Part shown: one piece after another, positions 46,664-58,700 of the stretch | How the letters are laid out: every line of letters begins with the position of its first letter | Position numbering within the stretch: the first letter of the stretch is position 1 | Assembly: GCA_963920575.1 (NCBI GenBank) | Contig: OY986964.1 | Coordinates: 31,338,972 to 31,402,971 of the forward strand | From: Narthecium ossifragum | Lineage: Eukaryota > Streptophyta > Magnoliopsida > Dioscoreales > Nartheciaceae | DNA: 64,000 bases | Direction: 5' to 3' | Notes under the pieces: model-generated | Database searches by the model: none | What the model was told of the DNA's origin: nothing | Seen by the model: the letters and a program-made list of their open reading frames with translations, nothing else | Made by a program: the position numbers and the translations under genes

Positions 46664-47398
46664 TAGGGGTGTCCATGAAGCCCACAGGCCGGGTCCGACA
46701 CGAGCCTGACTCGAAAATTTTGGGCTTGAGCCCGACCCGGCCCGAAACCAAACCTGATCCGACCCGAGCCCGATCAAGATTGGGTTGGGTATGGGCATGG
46801 GGGTATCCAACCAAAGCCCAGCCCGAACCCGATTTAATATGCCCTATCCCAAGCCTGACTAGATATACCATATTAGTTGATTAGACCCAACTTTATTTAC
46901 CAATTATAAGTTAAATTTGAATGGGATTGAGATAACGTTAAAATAGGTGGTTTACGTTAATTACCTAGGAGAGACGTGATTAGCCCCAATTTTATTTACC
47001 AGTTTTAAGTTGAATTTTAATGGGATTGAGATAACGTTAAAATAGATAGTTTACAAAGGTTAATTATCTAAGAGAGAGACGTTGGCTACATTCTCCTCCC
47101 CAAAAATTCCTCCACGTCTCCCACCTCCCCTCTTCTTTCTACGTACATGGGCCACCTTCCCTTTTACACACCCAATTACTTCCTCTTTCTAATATCTAAT
47201 GATGTTGGGCGTCGGTTCAGGCTCGTGCCCAAGTTTGGGTATATAGTGGGTTGGGCTTGGGTTCGATCGATGAGGCCTAGCCCAAACCCGGCCTGACCCG
47301 AACCTTGTATGGGCTTGGTCTTGGGCAAAGGCTGGCCCGGTTCGAACCCGGAAATTTCAGGCTTGGGCCAGCCCAAGCCCGGTCCATGGACACTCCTA
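46664..47398. mobile_element. hAT-like non-autonomous element
   Basis: The ends are TAGGGGTGTCCATG and CATGGACACTCCTA, with GGGCCGGGC / AAGCCCG-type subterminal repeats on both sides, as in the 2859-4235 element. The 8-bp flanks are GGTGCCAC and GGTGTTGT, only half matched, so the duplication has decayed or differs. No coding capacity. Confidence 0.65.
46873..47085 (+). repeat. Tandem duplication (about 103 bp unit) inside the hAT-like element
   Basis: Two adjacent copies share GGGATTGAGATAACGTTAAA, with TTTATTTACC before it and GAGAGACGT at the end. Confidence 0.85.
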
Positions 47399-47438
47399 GG
47401 TGTTGTGCCACGTCATAACCCATATTAATATATATATA

Positions 47439-48070
47439 TTAGGTGGGCCATGTGGCACAACTAACCACCCACCCCTTCTCTCTCTCCTCTATCCTCTCTC
47501 TCGATAATTACCAACCTTACGCCATGTGGCACGACACCTAGGGGTGGCATATAACTCAGCATATGGGCCCCCACACCCCCCCCCCCCCCCCCCCCCGCCC
47601 CACACACACACACACAAAATACTATCCTATGTTTCTCTTTTTATTTGGTTACAACCCTATGCTACTTGTACATGTCACGCGTGTATAGTTTTATGACTCA
47701 TATGCTATGTCATTAAAGCTAATCTTATATAATACTAACGGCCCACCGTGCCATGTGGCACGGGTAACCACCACCCTACACTAATCATCTCTATTAACCA
47801 CCCGATAATCATCACCTTCCACGTGGCTTTATTTTAATCGTCTGATATATCCGAACTTAACTTGGATCATGCACCATTATCCGTCTGATAGGATAATACA
47901 CAAGATCTTATAAATATACTAGTGGACACCCTGCCACCTGACATGATAACCACCATCTCTCATCATCTCCTCCATAACTCCCCACTAACCCCCCTTTCAA
48001 CCACCATCTCTCCTCACCTCCCTCATAACTCCCCCTAACCCCCCTTTCTAATTCCTCCCTCCCCCACTAT
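47439..48070 (-). mobile_element. Cluster of Helitron 3' ends (at least three)
   Basis: Termini at 47439 (CTAA), 47735 (TTAG, a decayed CTAG) and 47919 (CTAG), all on the minus strand and all next to an A on the plus strand. Each is followed inward by a GTGCCACATGGCAC-type hairpin, best at 47746-47763 (CCGTGCC...GGCACGG, nearly identical to the one at 5947-5964). CCACCCCTTCTC- and CATCTCTC-type pyrimidine tracts follow. The 5' ends could not be fixed. Confidence 0.55.
47576..47617. repeat. Poly(C) tract followed by (CA)n
   Basis: A run of 21 C, one G, then CCC and a CA repeat. Such tracts often cause sequencing length errors. Confidence 0.95.
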
Positions 48071-48072
48071 TA

Positions 48073-48280
48073 TCCCCTCCACGTAGGCTCCATGTAAGAT
48101 AATCCTCTCCACATAGGCTCCATGTAGGACAACATGATCGTTATAAAATAATCATCCTGCTATATAAGGATGATATATTCTCCTCTTCGTAGATAATCCT
48201 CTCCACATAAGCTCCATATAGGACAACAGATAATCCTCTCCACATAAGCTCCATATAGGACAACATGATCGTTATAAAAT
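48073..48280 (+). repeat. Tandem repeat of a GATAATCCTCTCCACATA unit
   Basis: Four copies of a 35-40 bp unit (GATAATCCTCTCCACATAR, then GCTCCATRTAGGACAACA). Two carry an added GATCGTTATAAAAT tail. The same tail and ATAAGGATGATATATTCTCC recur at about 50828-50875, beyond the intervening elements. Confidence 0.8.
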
Positions 48281-49165
48281 AGGGTTAATTGGTGATATAC
48301 TCAACTTAGTGACCTTTTTCATCCCAAAACCCTATTAAAAATCTATTTGATAAAAAACCCATCTAATTAGCCGTTTGGAAGCAGCCGCAGCTTCGTAGGT
48401 CGAAGCTGTTTCTCTTCTTTCAGTTTGCTGAAAATGATCGAATATTCTTTAGCTGAGCCGGGCTCCATTTCATCCCAATCACCAAATTTCGGTACGGATA
48501 CAGATCTATGATGCTGCCCCTGTCACCATGGAGTTTCAAAGTCAAGTAGTAATCTAGCCTTCGATTATTTCAAAGTATTAAATTTTGCATTACAAAAAAT
48601 TATTTATTTAGTTATCGAGCATTCATTCATTTCAAATAGGTAATAATCTCATACCTATCTAATAATGGAGCAATTGTATATATGAACATGAACATGTTAT
48701 ATATTCTACAAAGAGAGAACTAAATTAAACTCTGTCAACTCTAAAATAAGACAACCAAACACATGGCGAGGATAAACTAGATTAGATTGCTGGCCAGAAG
48801 GGGAAGGGAATTTACTTATGACTTCACCCAAATGAGTATTTCCTGGTTTCTAAATGGGTTCTCCTGGAGGTGCTTGTAAAAGTCCTTGACTACCTTCAGC
48901 TGAAAATTTACTACCCCTCTGATGACTTTGAGGATAAAGAATTAAACAACCAGGACTAATAACGTCGCTACTCAAATCCAAGCTAATTCTATGGTTTCTA
49001 GCCTTTCTGTAATTAATCCAATTCTTTGATGTGAAGCATAAGGCATAAAAAATCCAATGTGTGTACTTGAAAACCAGTGTCCACCTTGCTTTGATGTCTC
49101 CTATGTTGCATGTTGCTTTGATGTCTCCTATTATCAATTATAGACCTTTTTCACCAATTAACCCT
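48281..49165. mobile_element. MITE-like element with 15-bp inverted ends
   Basis: The ends are AGGGTTAATTGGTGA and TCACCAATTAACCCT, perfect inverted copies. The 885-bp body contains one 95-residue minus-strand frame (48850-49137) without a recognised domain. A short target duplication is not clear. It is inserted beside the GATAATCC tandem repeat. Confidence 0.55.
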
Positions 49166-49689
49166 TAGCAAAAGCTTGTTGAATACACTCGGGCTTCACG
49201 GCTGCATGTATGCTGCTGTGTCTTTTTGTTTTGTTTAACCCTGCAGATATCTGAGTGGATTACCAAATAAGATCCTAGACAATACATCTAGAATTGGGTA
49301 TTTAACTTGGGAGACCAAGACTGGGCACTTGTTTCTCTAAATCAAACTCGTTTCTAATGCTATATAGAGGCCTCCTCTTCTTCAAATGGCGTGCAAGCAA
49401 CCACATATTTGGGCTTGACAACGGGCAATGATTACATATGTTGGCTTCATGAAGGTTGAACAAAGCAAAATAGCAAAGAAGCCCGGAGCTTAAAAAAATG
49501 AACTCAAGATGTGTATAAAAGTTTGTAATTAGCCAGGGCCCCGAGCCCGGTCAAGGCTATCATGGTATCATGGGTTTCTTGACACACACTTGACTGTGAT
49601 ATCTTTGCTTATACTATATCCAGCACCATTAAATGGTTTACAAGAAATATTTCGTGAAGACTTATTACCATGCCACAAATATTAATGTG

Positions 49690-50512
49690 AATGATAAAAA
49701 TGAGAAACACAGCACTTATGCATTCCATTTTTATCATTGCTGAAAATGAGAACCAAAAAGTCATGTATTCCATTTTTATCATTGATAAAAATGGGAATCA
49801 CAGCACTCATGCTCCCATTTTAACATTGATAAAAATGGGAATTCCATTTTTATCATTGATAAAAATGAGAACCAAAAAGTCATGCATCCCATTTTTATCA
49901 TTGAATAGGAAAAAATCGGCAAAAAAAAGAAAAGTTAGAAAAATATGAAAAATTATGAGAAAGTGAGAATGATAAATGAGAATAATAATATTAAAAAAAT
50001 GACAAAATTGATAAAAATGAAAAAATGTGGGTTATTATTCTCATTTTTATCATTCCGAGAAAGATAAAAATGAATTTTTATCATTCCGAGAAAGATAAAA
50101 ATGAATTTTTATCATTCCGAGAATGAGAAAAATTTCAAGAATTTCATTTTTATCATTTCGAGAATGCATTTTTATCATTCCGAGAATAAATTTTTATCAT
50201 TTTTATCTTGGATAAAAATGGGAATCATAGTACTCATGCATCCCATTTTTATCATTGATAAAAAATAGGAACCAAAAGTTCGTGCATTTCATTTTTATCA
50301 TTGATAAAAATGGGAATCACAGCACTCATGCATCCCATTTTTATCATTGATGAAAATGAGAACAAAAAAGTCATGCATTCCATTTTTATCATTGACAAAA
50401 ATAACTTTAATCATTGATAAAAATGGGAATCACAACTCATGCATCCCATTTTAATCATTGATAAAAATGAGAATCCCATTTTTATCATTGATAAAAATGA
50501 AATTTGACAAAT
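49690..50512. repeat. Palindromic AT-rich array (CATTTTTATCATTGATAAAAATG family)
   Basis: Fifteen exact TTTTTATCATT words plus variants occur in about 820 bp. Most are followed by GATAAAAATG, making near-perfect hairpins with nine-base arms. Two spacer types alternate in the outer parts (GGAATCACAGCACTCATGC and GAACCAAAAAGTCATGC); a middle section uses ATTCCGAGAA. Very low GC. Not a CRISPR array: repeats are short, palindromic and irregularly spaced, and the spacers are themselves repeated. Confidence 0.9.
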
Positions 50513-51520
50513 ATTACAAATAATACAGCATGGCATATTGCTTTCGCCTACTGATGTATAAAGGTTTAAGTATCAGCCATTTAATTAGTTTATCTCTGAA
50601 CTTGTATCTGCAAGTTGTGGGCGCCTCGAGAATTGAGAGTCAGATCATGTTGGCCATAGAATACTATATATGTCTCTTTATCTTTCTCTGCAAGTGGTCA
50701 CACCTATTGGGTTACGTACATAACCACATGCTGCATATCCACTCAATTGGAGTTAATGCTCGAAGAAAATCCCGCATGGGTTTATCAACAAATCGAGTAA
50801 TAGTTATGGACCCCTGGCCCCTTCCCCCTATAAAATAATCATATTATTATATAAGGATGATATATTCTCCTCTTCGTAAATCTTCCGCATGTGGTTTACT
50901 CTGGTCCAGATGTTGGAGGCATATCCGATTGAAGCGCCAAGCTTTGAATCATTTATATGAAACTGAAAGTTCTATCTTTGTGGTAGAAAAATAGGAATCA
51001 TGTCAAAAACCACTTGTTTGTGTCTGTATACCGGAAGTTCTATCATTGTTTGTAGCAATATATGCTCTAAAAATCAACAACAACAAAAAGTTACTCTTTT
51101 TAGCTAATAATAGAGTAGGCCTACTCAGCTACTCCTGGTACTATTTATATATTAGATATATATATATAAAATTATCTGAAAACTGGTAGGAATACGGTTA
51201 CGCGCCCAACTGCCACTGTCACCCACCACTCCCGCGCTTTCTTCAGCTGGGTTCTACGCTCACCTGCGAGTGACCAGACCAGACCCATGCTCATAGTACT
51301 TAAAGACGATACTACCCCTTAAATTTAATCTAATATCTCATTTACCTCGTTTTAGTTCCGTCATTATCTTTCAAAATAGGGGTATTATTGGCACAAAAAA
51401 TTACTTCTTCCCAGAAAGACGAGATATAGAGGAATAAAGACTATAATACCCTTGTGCTTGTAGGTGACTGGGCTAAGAAAAGAGCCGTTGGTTGAGGGCA
51501 TTATAGTGAATTTGGTTACA
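50513..51520. other. AT-rich intergenic DNA, no gene seen
   Basis: Contains the relic of the 48.1-kb tandem repeat tail (about 50828-50875) and a short (AT)n tract near 51157. No coding signal accepted. Confidence 0.4.
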
Positions 51521-52080
51521 CTCCGCCCCTGCCGCACTCAAGGCGTCCTTGTCCGGGAGATCTCGGGTGTCTGCTTCGTTTTTAGGGCCTCCAGAACTTA
51601 GAAACCCTATCCGGTCCCCTTGAGAGCGATAGAAACCCTAGTCCGAACGCTAGAGGTCACCGGCGATTGACCGGCCGGCCCTCCGCAGCCACCGGCTCTG
51701 ATTATCTCGGCGCCGATCAAAGATTCCAGCGAGAAACAGTGTAAAACCCGGTGGAGTGAGAGAGAGGGTGAGGTAGTGCTTGTTGCACTAAAGAATCGAA
51801 GCAAGCGGCGGAGATACGGGCTCGAGGATCGGCAAGAGGTATAGGAAAGGTCAGCAGCCCTCAAAATGGCATGGAATCCGTTAAAGAAGGTTTCTTTGTC
51901 ATAGATGGGTCGTTTAAACTGCTGAGCAATAGCTTTTCCGCCAAGATCTCATCTCGCTTTGTGGACATGGGCGTCTTCTCCTTCCGTCGAGCTGCAGGAG
52001 AAATAGTAGCATGGAAGCTGGAGACAATATAGTCTTGCTGGCCGACTAGAGAGAGAGAGAGAGAGAGAGACAAAGATTAT
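51521..52080 (-). other. GC-rich, exon-like stretch of unknown nature
   Basis: On the minus strand 51607-51864 reads MRAADLSYTSCRSS then RRLLRFFSATSTTSPSLSLH, an Arg/Ser-rich composition like an organelle targeting peptide, but no mature domain follows in any splice I can see. On the plus strand it could equally be distal leader of the receptor kinase gene. A GA repeat (about 52048-52070) ends the block. I do not recognise a product. Confidence 0.25.
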
Positions 52081-52714
52081 AAAAGTGAAGTGGGATTATA
52101 ATAAGGGATAATAGAAGATTGGATAGAAATATTCTAATCCCCGCGTATCTTGAGAAAATCCAGGAATTTGATTCTTTTGCTTCGAAGAAGGGCGATGTCC
52201 TGGATGTCTTATGGCTCTCTGCTTCTGGGCGTCGCTGTTCGGGTGTTGATCGCTAGTTTAAATAATGGACGTGCTCTGGAAATGTCCCCTGCTTGTTATT
52301 TAACCCACTGGGTTAGATAGCGCCCGGGAGAACCAACCGGTGCTTTCTCCTTGGGATCGATGGGTTCTTTCCACCCCTCCCCTCTGTTTACTTCTTTTGA
52401 GACGCCTCCCCTCGAGTTCATCTCTTCTCTTCCTTTCACTCAATGCTTCAATGATATTGGATAAAGAAAGAGTAGGTCTTGGAAGGCGGAGGAGAAAGCA
52501 AAGGGAAAAAGAATTGGAAGGCGGGAAGAAAGATCGTCTTTTTGTTGGATAAGTGGGTTTTGAGTGGAAGGGGCAAGGAAAAAGAATTGAAGGAAAAGAT
52601 TGTAAAAAGAAGTGGATTTTGAGTAGAATGAACTGTGTGTGTTTGTATGTATGAAAGGATTGGTCTTTTATTGGGGTGAAGTGGCTCTGGAAGAGAGGTG
52701 GGTTAGTTGTTCTG

Positions 52715-55700
52715 ATGAGCTGGAAGATGGCTGGGGAGAGGAGATGGTGGCTTAACAGGACGGCCATGGTGGTGATGTGGGTGGTGGCGTCGCTGGCGAT
52801 CTGGGTAGGAGTGCACTGGTACATCAGAAGAGTGAGCATGAGGAAGGCAGAGGAGGCGCTGGTGAGCATGTGCGAGGAGCGCGCAAGGATGTTGCAAGAC
52901 CAGTTTGCTGTGAGCGTCAACCACGTCCACGCCCTTTCTATCCTTGTCTCAACCTTTCATTTCCAGAAGCAACCTTCAGCCATTGACCAGGTAATTAGTA
53001 GAAGATTTTTCTCTCTTTTTGTTTCTTTTGATTGTCCGGTATTAATTCTCTCTCCAGGAACATGCTCTGGTAGAGATTAATGTTAGCAATACATTTGTCA
53101 ATTGCTGCTTAACAGAAAAATATTGACTATTATTGAGGGGATAAATCCATGATCTCATTTCCCGTGTTTTGTTGATTCACATTTGTTTTTTTTTTCTTTT
53201 GGATATGGCTGCATGGAGACGGATACCACCTCTATCTATGCTCTCTTTAGAATATGTTAATTGATGACAATTCCTAATGCGCACTTCATGTTTGGTTTCC
53301 ATTTTCATGGGAATTTGAGTAAATTATTTAGTGTCCGCTGACAGTTCTAGTTTACCGCCTCCAAGTTGATTGTGTCCTAATTTAAGCTAGTTAACAGGCA
53401 ACATTTGCAGAGTACACAGCAAGGACAGCATTTGAGCGACCGTTGTTTAATGGGGTTGCATATGCTCATCGGGTTGTTCACTCTGAAAGAGATGCTTTTG
53501 AGAATAAGCAGGGTTGGGCTATCAAGACTATGAAACTGGAACGATCACCTGTTGAGGTTGAATATGCCCCTGTGATCTACTTTCAGGAGACTGTTTCATA
53601 TCTGGAGGCCCTTGATATGATGTCTGGAGAGGTTTTTATTGCAATGAGATTCTTCTTTCTTTTGATTTTTCTCTTAAGTCCCATCTGTTTAGTGCTATTT
53701 GTGATGCCAAATATCTTTCTGCGTCCAACTCAGGAGGATCAGGAAAATATCTTAAGAGCTAGAGCGAGCGGGAAAGCTGTTCTTACAAGGCCGTTTAGGC
53801 TTCTGGAATCCAATCATCTTGGTGTTGTCTTGACATTCCCAGTGTATCACTCAGGTCTTCCTTTAGATGCATCAGAGCAAGAGCGGATAGAAGCAACTGC
53901 AGGGTGAGATTCTATACTTTCGGCTGTCTCATAGCTGGCTTATTTATTGCTTGACACTCTCCAGCTTTGAAATTGTTCTGACATTTAGGAAAGAATCACA
54001 GCTTTCAGAGGGGCTAATTGAATCAGGAAGCGAAAAAAAGAATCTTACACTTTGCTTTGGAGATTAGTAGCTTTTCTTTGTGAATAGATTGTATTGTAAT
54101 TCGGATGTGGAAAGCATATGCATAGAGATGTTGAATTACTCCCCTGCTTCCTTTGTCTTTTTTGGTCTTGCAAACATGGCATTGTTTCTTGCCATTATAT
54201 TCCAAGATGAAAAGTCTGCATGAAAATAGATTGTCTCCGGGTTAGTACACCTATGCGAAGATCTGTTAACTACTCCTCTTGGACTCAGAGAACCAGCATA
54301 AGGACACTAGTATATTGCTTGATAAGAGCATTGTAGGCGATGGTGCTCGCAGATGACTCCTTGAAATTTCAAGGTTTGAATTTGGAGACAGTTTCTTAAA
54401 CCTTAAGTGTGGTAAGTCTCCAATCATGGTCATCCTGAGCCTTTAGAAATTTTTCTTGGATGTCATATCTGGTTCAGATAAAAAGTCTATCCTTTTTATC
54501 TCAAATTTCATGAACAAAGTGATCATCAAATCTAGTATGTTATTGAATTCTTGTAACATCATATTTGAGGTTGCTACTTTAGTAAAATTCACTGACAAAC
54601 CTCCCCTTGTAATGCTCTCTTCCATGGCTTGCGAAAACATTTTTACCAGTTTACCCTGATGAAGGCAAGTTGCATCATCCATAGCTCTACTTTCTGTCTC
54701 TAATGTTTCTTGGATCAAGCTCGGGTTATTTCATTCTTGATTGACAAATAGTACTTGACAACGTCATGTAAGCCTGCAGAACTATTTCATCAAACCAGCG
54801 ATGTTAGAATCTCTAACTGCAGATTTGATGGCTTCAAGTTTCCACTTTCCTAGGACTTCCTTGCAAGAAAGCTTATTGCATTATTTGTTTCTCATGAATT
54901 TAATGTTCTTTTATAAGCAGATATTTAGGTGGAGCTTTTGATGTTGAATCACTCGTGGAAAATTTACTGAGGCAGCTTGCTGGTAGTCAGGATATTATGG
55001 TGAGTGTATATGATATCACCAACACATCTGAGCCATTGATCATGTATGGACCTCAACTCCCAGATGGTTATCTGTCACTATCACATGTTAGCATGCTTGA
55101 TTTTGGAGATCCATTCAGGAAGCACCAGATGATGTGCAGGTACATAGATTTAGTCTCAGCTTCTGTTGTTGTTGTCATGGTTTTAGTTGTGATGAAATTG
55201 TTTGCTAATCTTGAGGGCTCCGAGCAGGTATAGAAAGAAACCGCCTATTCCCTTGTCAGCAATTACCACCCCCACTGGGATCTTCGTGATCGGTATGTTG
55301 GTGGGCTACATAGTTTATGCTGCTTGGACTCGGTATGACAATGTGAAGGAGGATTGTCGTAAGATGGAAGAGCTGAAACTCCAGGCAGAGGCTGCTGATA
55401 TCGCTAAATCTCAGGTCTAAATTTTCATCTCCCTTAAACATTAAAACAGGTTTAGCTCATACACTTTGAACTGATTCATCTTTTTTTCCCCTTTTGACAG
55501 TTCCTGGCAACTGTCTCTCATGAGATCAGAACGCCCATGAATGGCGTCCTAGGTAGTTTCTTGTTCCTTTATGGCCCTTTTATTTATCTGCATTAAGAAA
55601 TTTTGAGAGCACTCATCTTGACCAAACCATGTATGTTGGCACTTGTCCCTATTTTCAGGTATGCTGGATATGCTTCTAGATACTGAAATGAATTTAATTC

Positions 55701-58700
55701 AAAAGGACTATGCCCAAACTGCTCAAGTCTGTGGAAAAGCATTGATTACACTGATCAATGAAGTGTTGGACCGTGCAAAAATTGAGGCTGGGAAGTTAGA
55801 GATAGAGGCAGTGCCTTTCCACCTGCGCTCAGTTCTAGATGATGTGCTGTCTTTGTTTTCTGCAAAGTCGAGAGAAAAGGGTATTGAAGTGAGTCAATGC
55901 CACCATCCCTCATATGCATGTCCACCTAATGATAAATCTTTAACTGTTATGTTAATTGATCTTTTGGCTTTAAATTCTGTGTTTCTAACCTTTTGGTATG
56001 AAACCTACCATCTTTATTGTAGCTTGCTGTATTTGTTTCTGATAATGTTCCTGAAGTTCTCACGGGCGATCCAGGGAGGTTTCGACAGATAATCACAAAT
56101 CTTGTGGGAAATTCAGTGAAGGTGGGTAACCGTTGGTTTCTTTCCTCTCTCTCAATTTCATTCTTTTCATTGTGGAGTCATATAATCTGAGTTCATTTTA
56201 TCAAGGTCTTTGTTTTGCAAATGATATCACGTCTAGATTTTTATGTATAGCTGCATTTCTCCTTTTTAGTCTTTGAATTGATTACTTTTGTTGTATCTTT
56301 TGGAACATATACAGTTTACTGAAGAAGGCCACATATTTGTACAAGTGCATTTGGCTGACCAGTCAGATATTTTGGTGGATTCACAAGTTGAAGCTTGTTT
56401 GAAAGGACTTTTAGATGATATTGAGGTCAAATCTGACAGCAGTGGATTCAATACTTTGAGTGGGTTGGAAACTGCCGATAACAGAAGCAGTTTGCAAACA
56501 TTTAAATGGTTACTTTCTGACGAGACATCCATCCCTAGTGCATCTGAAAGTAGAATTCTTAGTGAAAAAGATCCTGATAAAGTAACCTTGATGATCAGTG
56601 TTGAAGATACTGGAATAGGAATCCCATTACATGCTCAAGATCGGGTTTTCACACCTTTCATGCAGGCTGACAGCTCAACCTCCAGGAACTATGGAGGAAC
56701 TGGAATTGGCCTGAGTATCAGTAAATGTCTAGTGGAACTGATGGGTGGGCGGATAAATTTCATAAGCCAGCCTCAGGTCGGAAGCACGTTTACATTTACT
56801 GCTATCCTCCAAAGATGCAAGGAAAACGTGAGTGGCTACACAAAAGGTGCTCCTTCAGAAGCTCTGCCTACATGTTTCAAAGGAATGCAAACGCTACTAG
56901 TTGATGGAAGACCAGTCAGAGCTGCTGTAACAAAGTACCATCTGAAAAGGTTGGGAATGAAAATGGAACTTGCTACTACTATCAAGATGGGACTAAAGAC
57001 CTTATCTGCACAAGATGGCTTTTGGAAATCCAGGTTACTTTTAGCACTGTTTATAATATTAAACACTAAGGCACACTTAGCACCATTGATTGTATCCGCC
57101 TACAAAGACACCCAAACGCGCACGCATGCACGCGCAGACACATAAGCCTTCTATGGACAAAATGGCTTTTGGAAATAAGGCTAGCTTTTAGCACAATTTA
57201 TGGTATTTACATGGGCACGCATATGTCTAGAATCTCTGATTTGGTCAGGTTGTTTCTAGGGTCTCAGCATATGTCTAGAATCTCTGATTTGGTCAACTCG
57301 AAATGCACAGATCAAAAGTTTCATGATAAATGTATAGCTCTGGAACTCAATTTTTCTGAAGTCACATCTTGATCCTGTAGTGCTAGTTTCTAGTCATCAA
57401 ATCCTTCACAACAACCTCTAGGGCTATCAAAAATTGCTTCATTTTGTTTTTGGACATGTAGATCAAAATAACAGTGTAGATTCTCAATTCTTTATCCCGT
57501 GTAGCTACCATGTTGTACCTAGGTCAACTTAATAAGTGCTGCAAATTGCCTTTTTTCCTCATTCATGTGGGCATGCATATGTCTCTCTGTTTTTGTCTTC
57601 ATACATGGAACCATCCTCACTCTGAAGCCTGAACTAATAACCTTCTCATATTCTGTTTACCGTGAACATTGTTAATCAAAACGTCCTGGTTGCTTTTAAA
57701 AAATAGATCCATCTTCCAACTAATTTTTGACTCCACTGAAGTTATTTTTCTTTTCCCCTTATTTTGAATTTATATTTCTCCACAGGAAACAACCCAGCAT
57801 ATTACTTATTGAGAAGGAATCGTGGAACTCTGAAATGGATGTTCCCTTGCAAGATGTGATGCTAAAGTGGAAACAGAATGGTTGCTTACCTGAAGTTCCC
57901 AAGGTCATCGTTTTAGTGAGCTCTGACGCGGAAAAGGCGATGGCTGGGTCTTTTGTAGACAGCATAATTGTGAAACCTCTGAGGGCAAGTACGGTATTTT
58001 CATGCTTACAGCAAGTGCTAGGAGGAATGGAAAAGCAGAAGAAAACAACAGCTAATGGATCAGCACTTCCTAAGGGCCTGCTGGTTGGAAAGAAGATATT
58101 GGTCGTTGATGATAACAGAGTGAATCTTAGAGTTGCTGAGGGTGCCTTGAAGAAGTACGGGGCAAAGGTGGAATGTGTTGGAAGTGGGAAAGCTGCTCTT
58201 GCTCTTCTTCAACTACCACACAAGTTTGATGCCTGCTTCATGGATGTTCAGATGCCAGAAATGGATGGGTACAATACACTATTTATGTGTCTTGTTTGTT
58301 TTGTTTCTTTTGCTGGTCATTTATGTATATTTTCCAGCACGATGAATTTGCTCTGCTAGATGGGAATTTCATTTGCAGACCTAATCATTCTTAATAGGTC
58401 TTAAAATGCTTCATCAATTGTGCTAGAGGATTTTGTTCATGGCATAGGCTAATCGCTGTAGAGATCTCATCTGATTGGGATGATCTCTGCAATTATCACT
58501 ATTGCGGGATATGTGCTTATAGATTATAGGTAAAGATTCCTCGAGCAAGTGATACACTAAATCTTCTTGTTCTTAGAACTGTGTTGTCTTTTTCCATTTG
58601 GTGGTAGGTCTATATATGGTGCTTTCTTTGCTCTCATTCATGTCATCAACCTAATGTAATTGTGAATTGCATGAAGTACTTTGCTCTTTCCTATCATCCC

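Noticed and set aside
49690..50512. CRISPR-like alternation of repeats and spacers
   Set aside because: Plant nuclear context, palindromic AT-rich repeats of uneven spacing, spacers identical to each other, no cas genes.
50530..50838. 102-residue plus-strand frame
   Set aside because: AT-rich context beside the palindromic array, no recognised domain or gene structure.
52676..52714. Upstream start of the receptor reading KWLWKRGGLVVL
   Set aside because: The first codon there is GTG, and a stop lies just upstream in frame; the first ATG is at 52715.
53632..53733. In-frame read-through of receptor intron 2 encoding a hydrophobic stretch (FFLLIFLLSPICLVLFV)
   Set aside because: It would insert a membrane segment into the CHASE domain; removing it with GT/AG ends gives the conserved MMSGE-EDQENIL junction.
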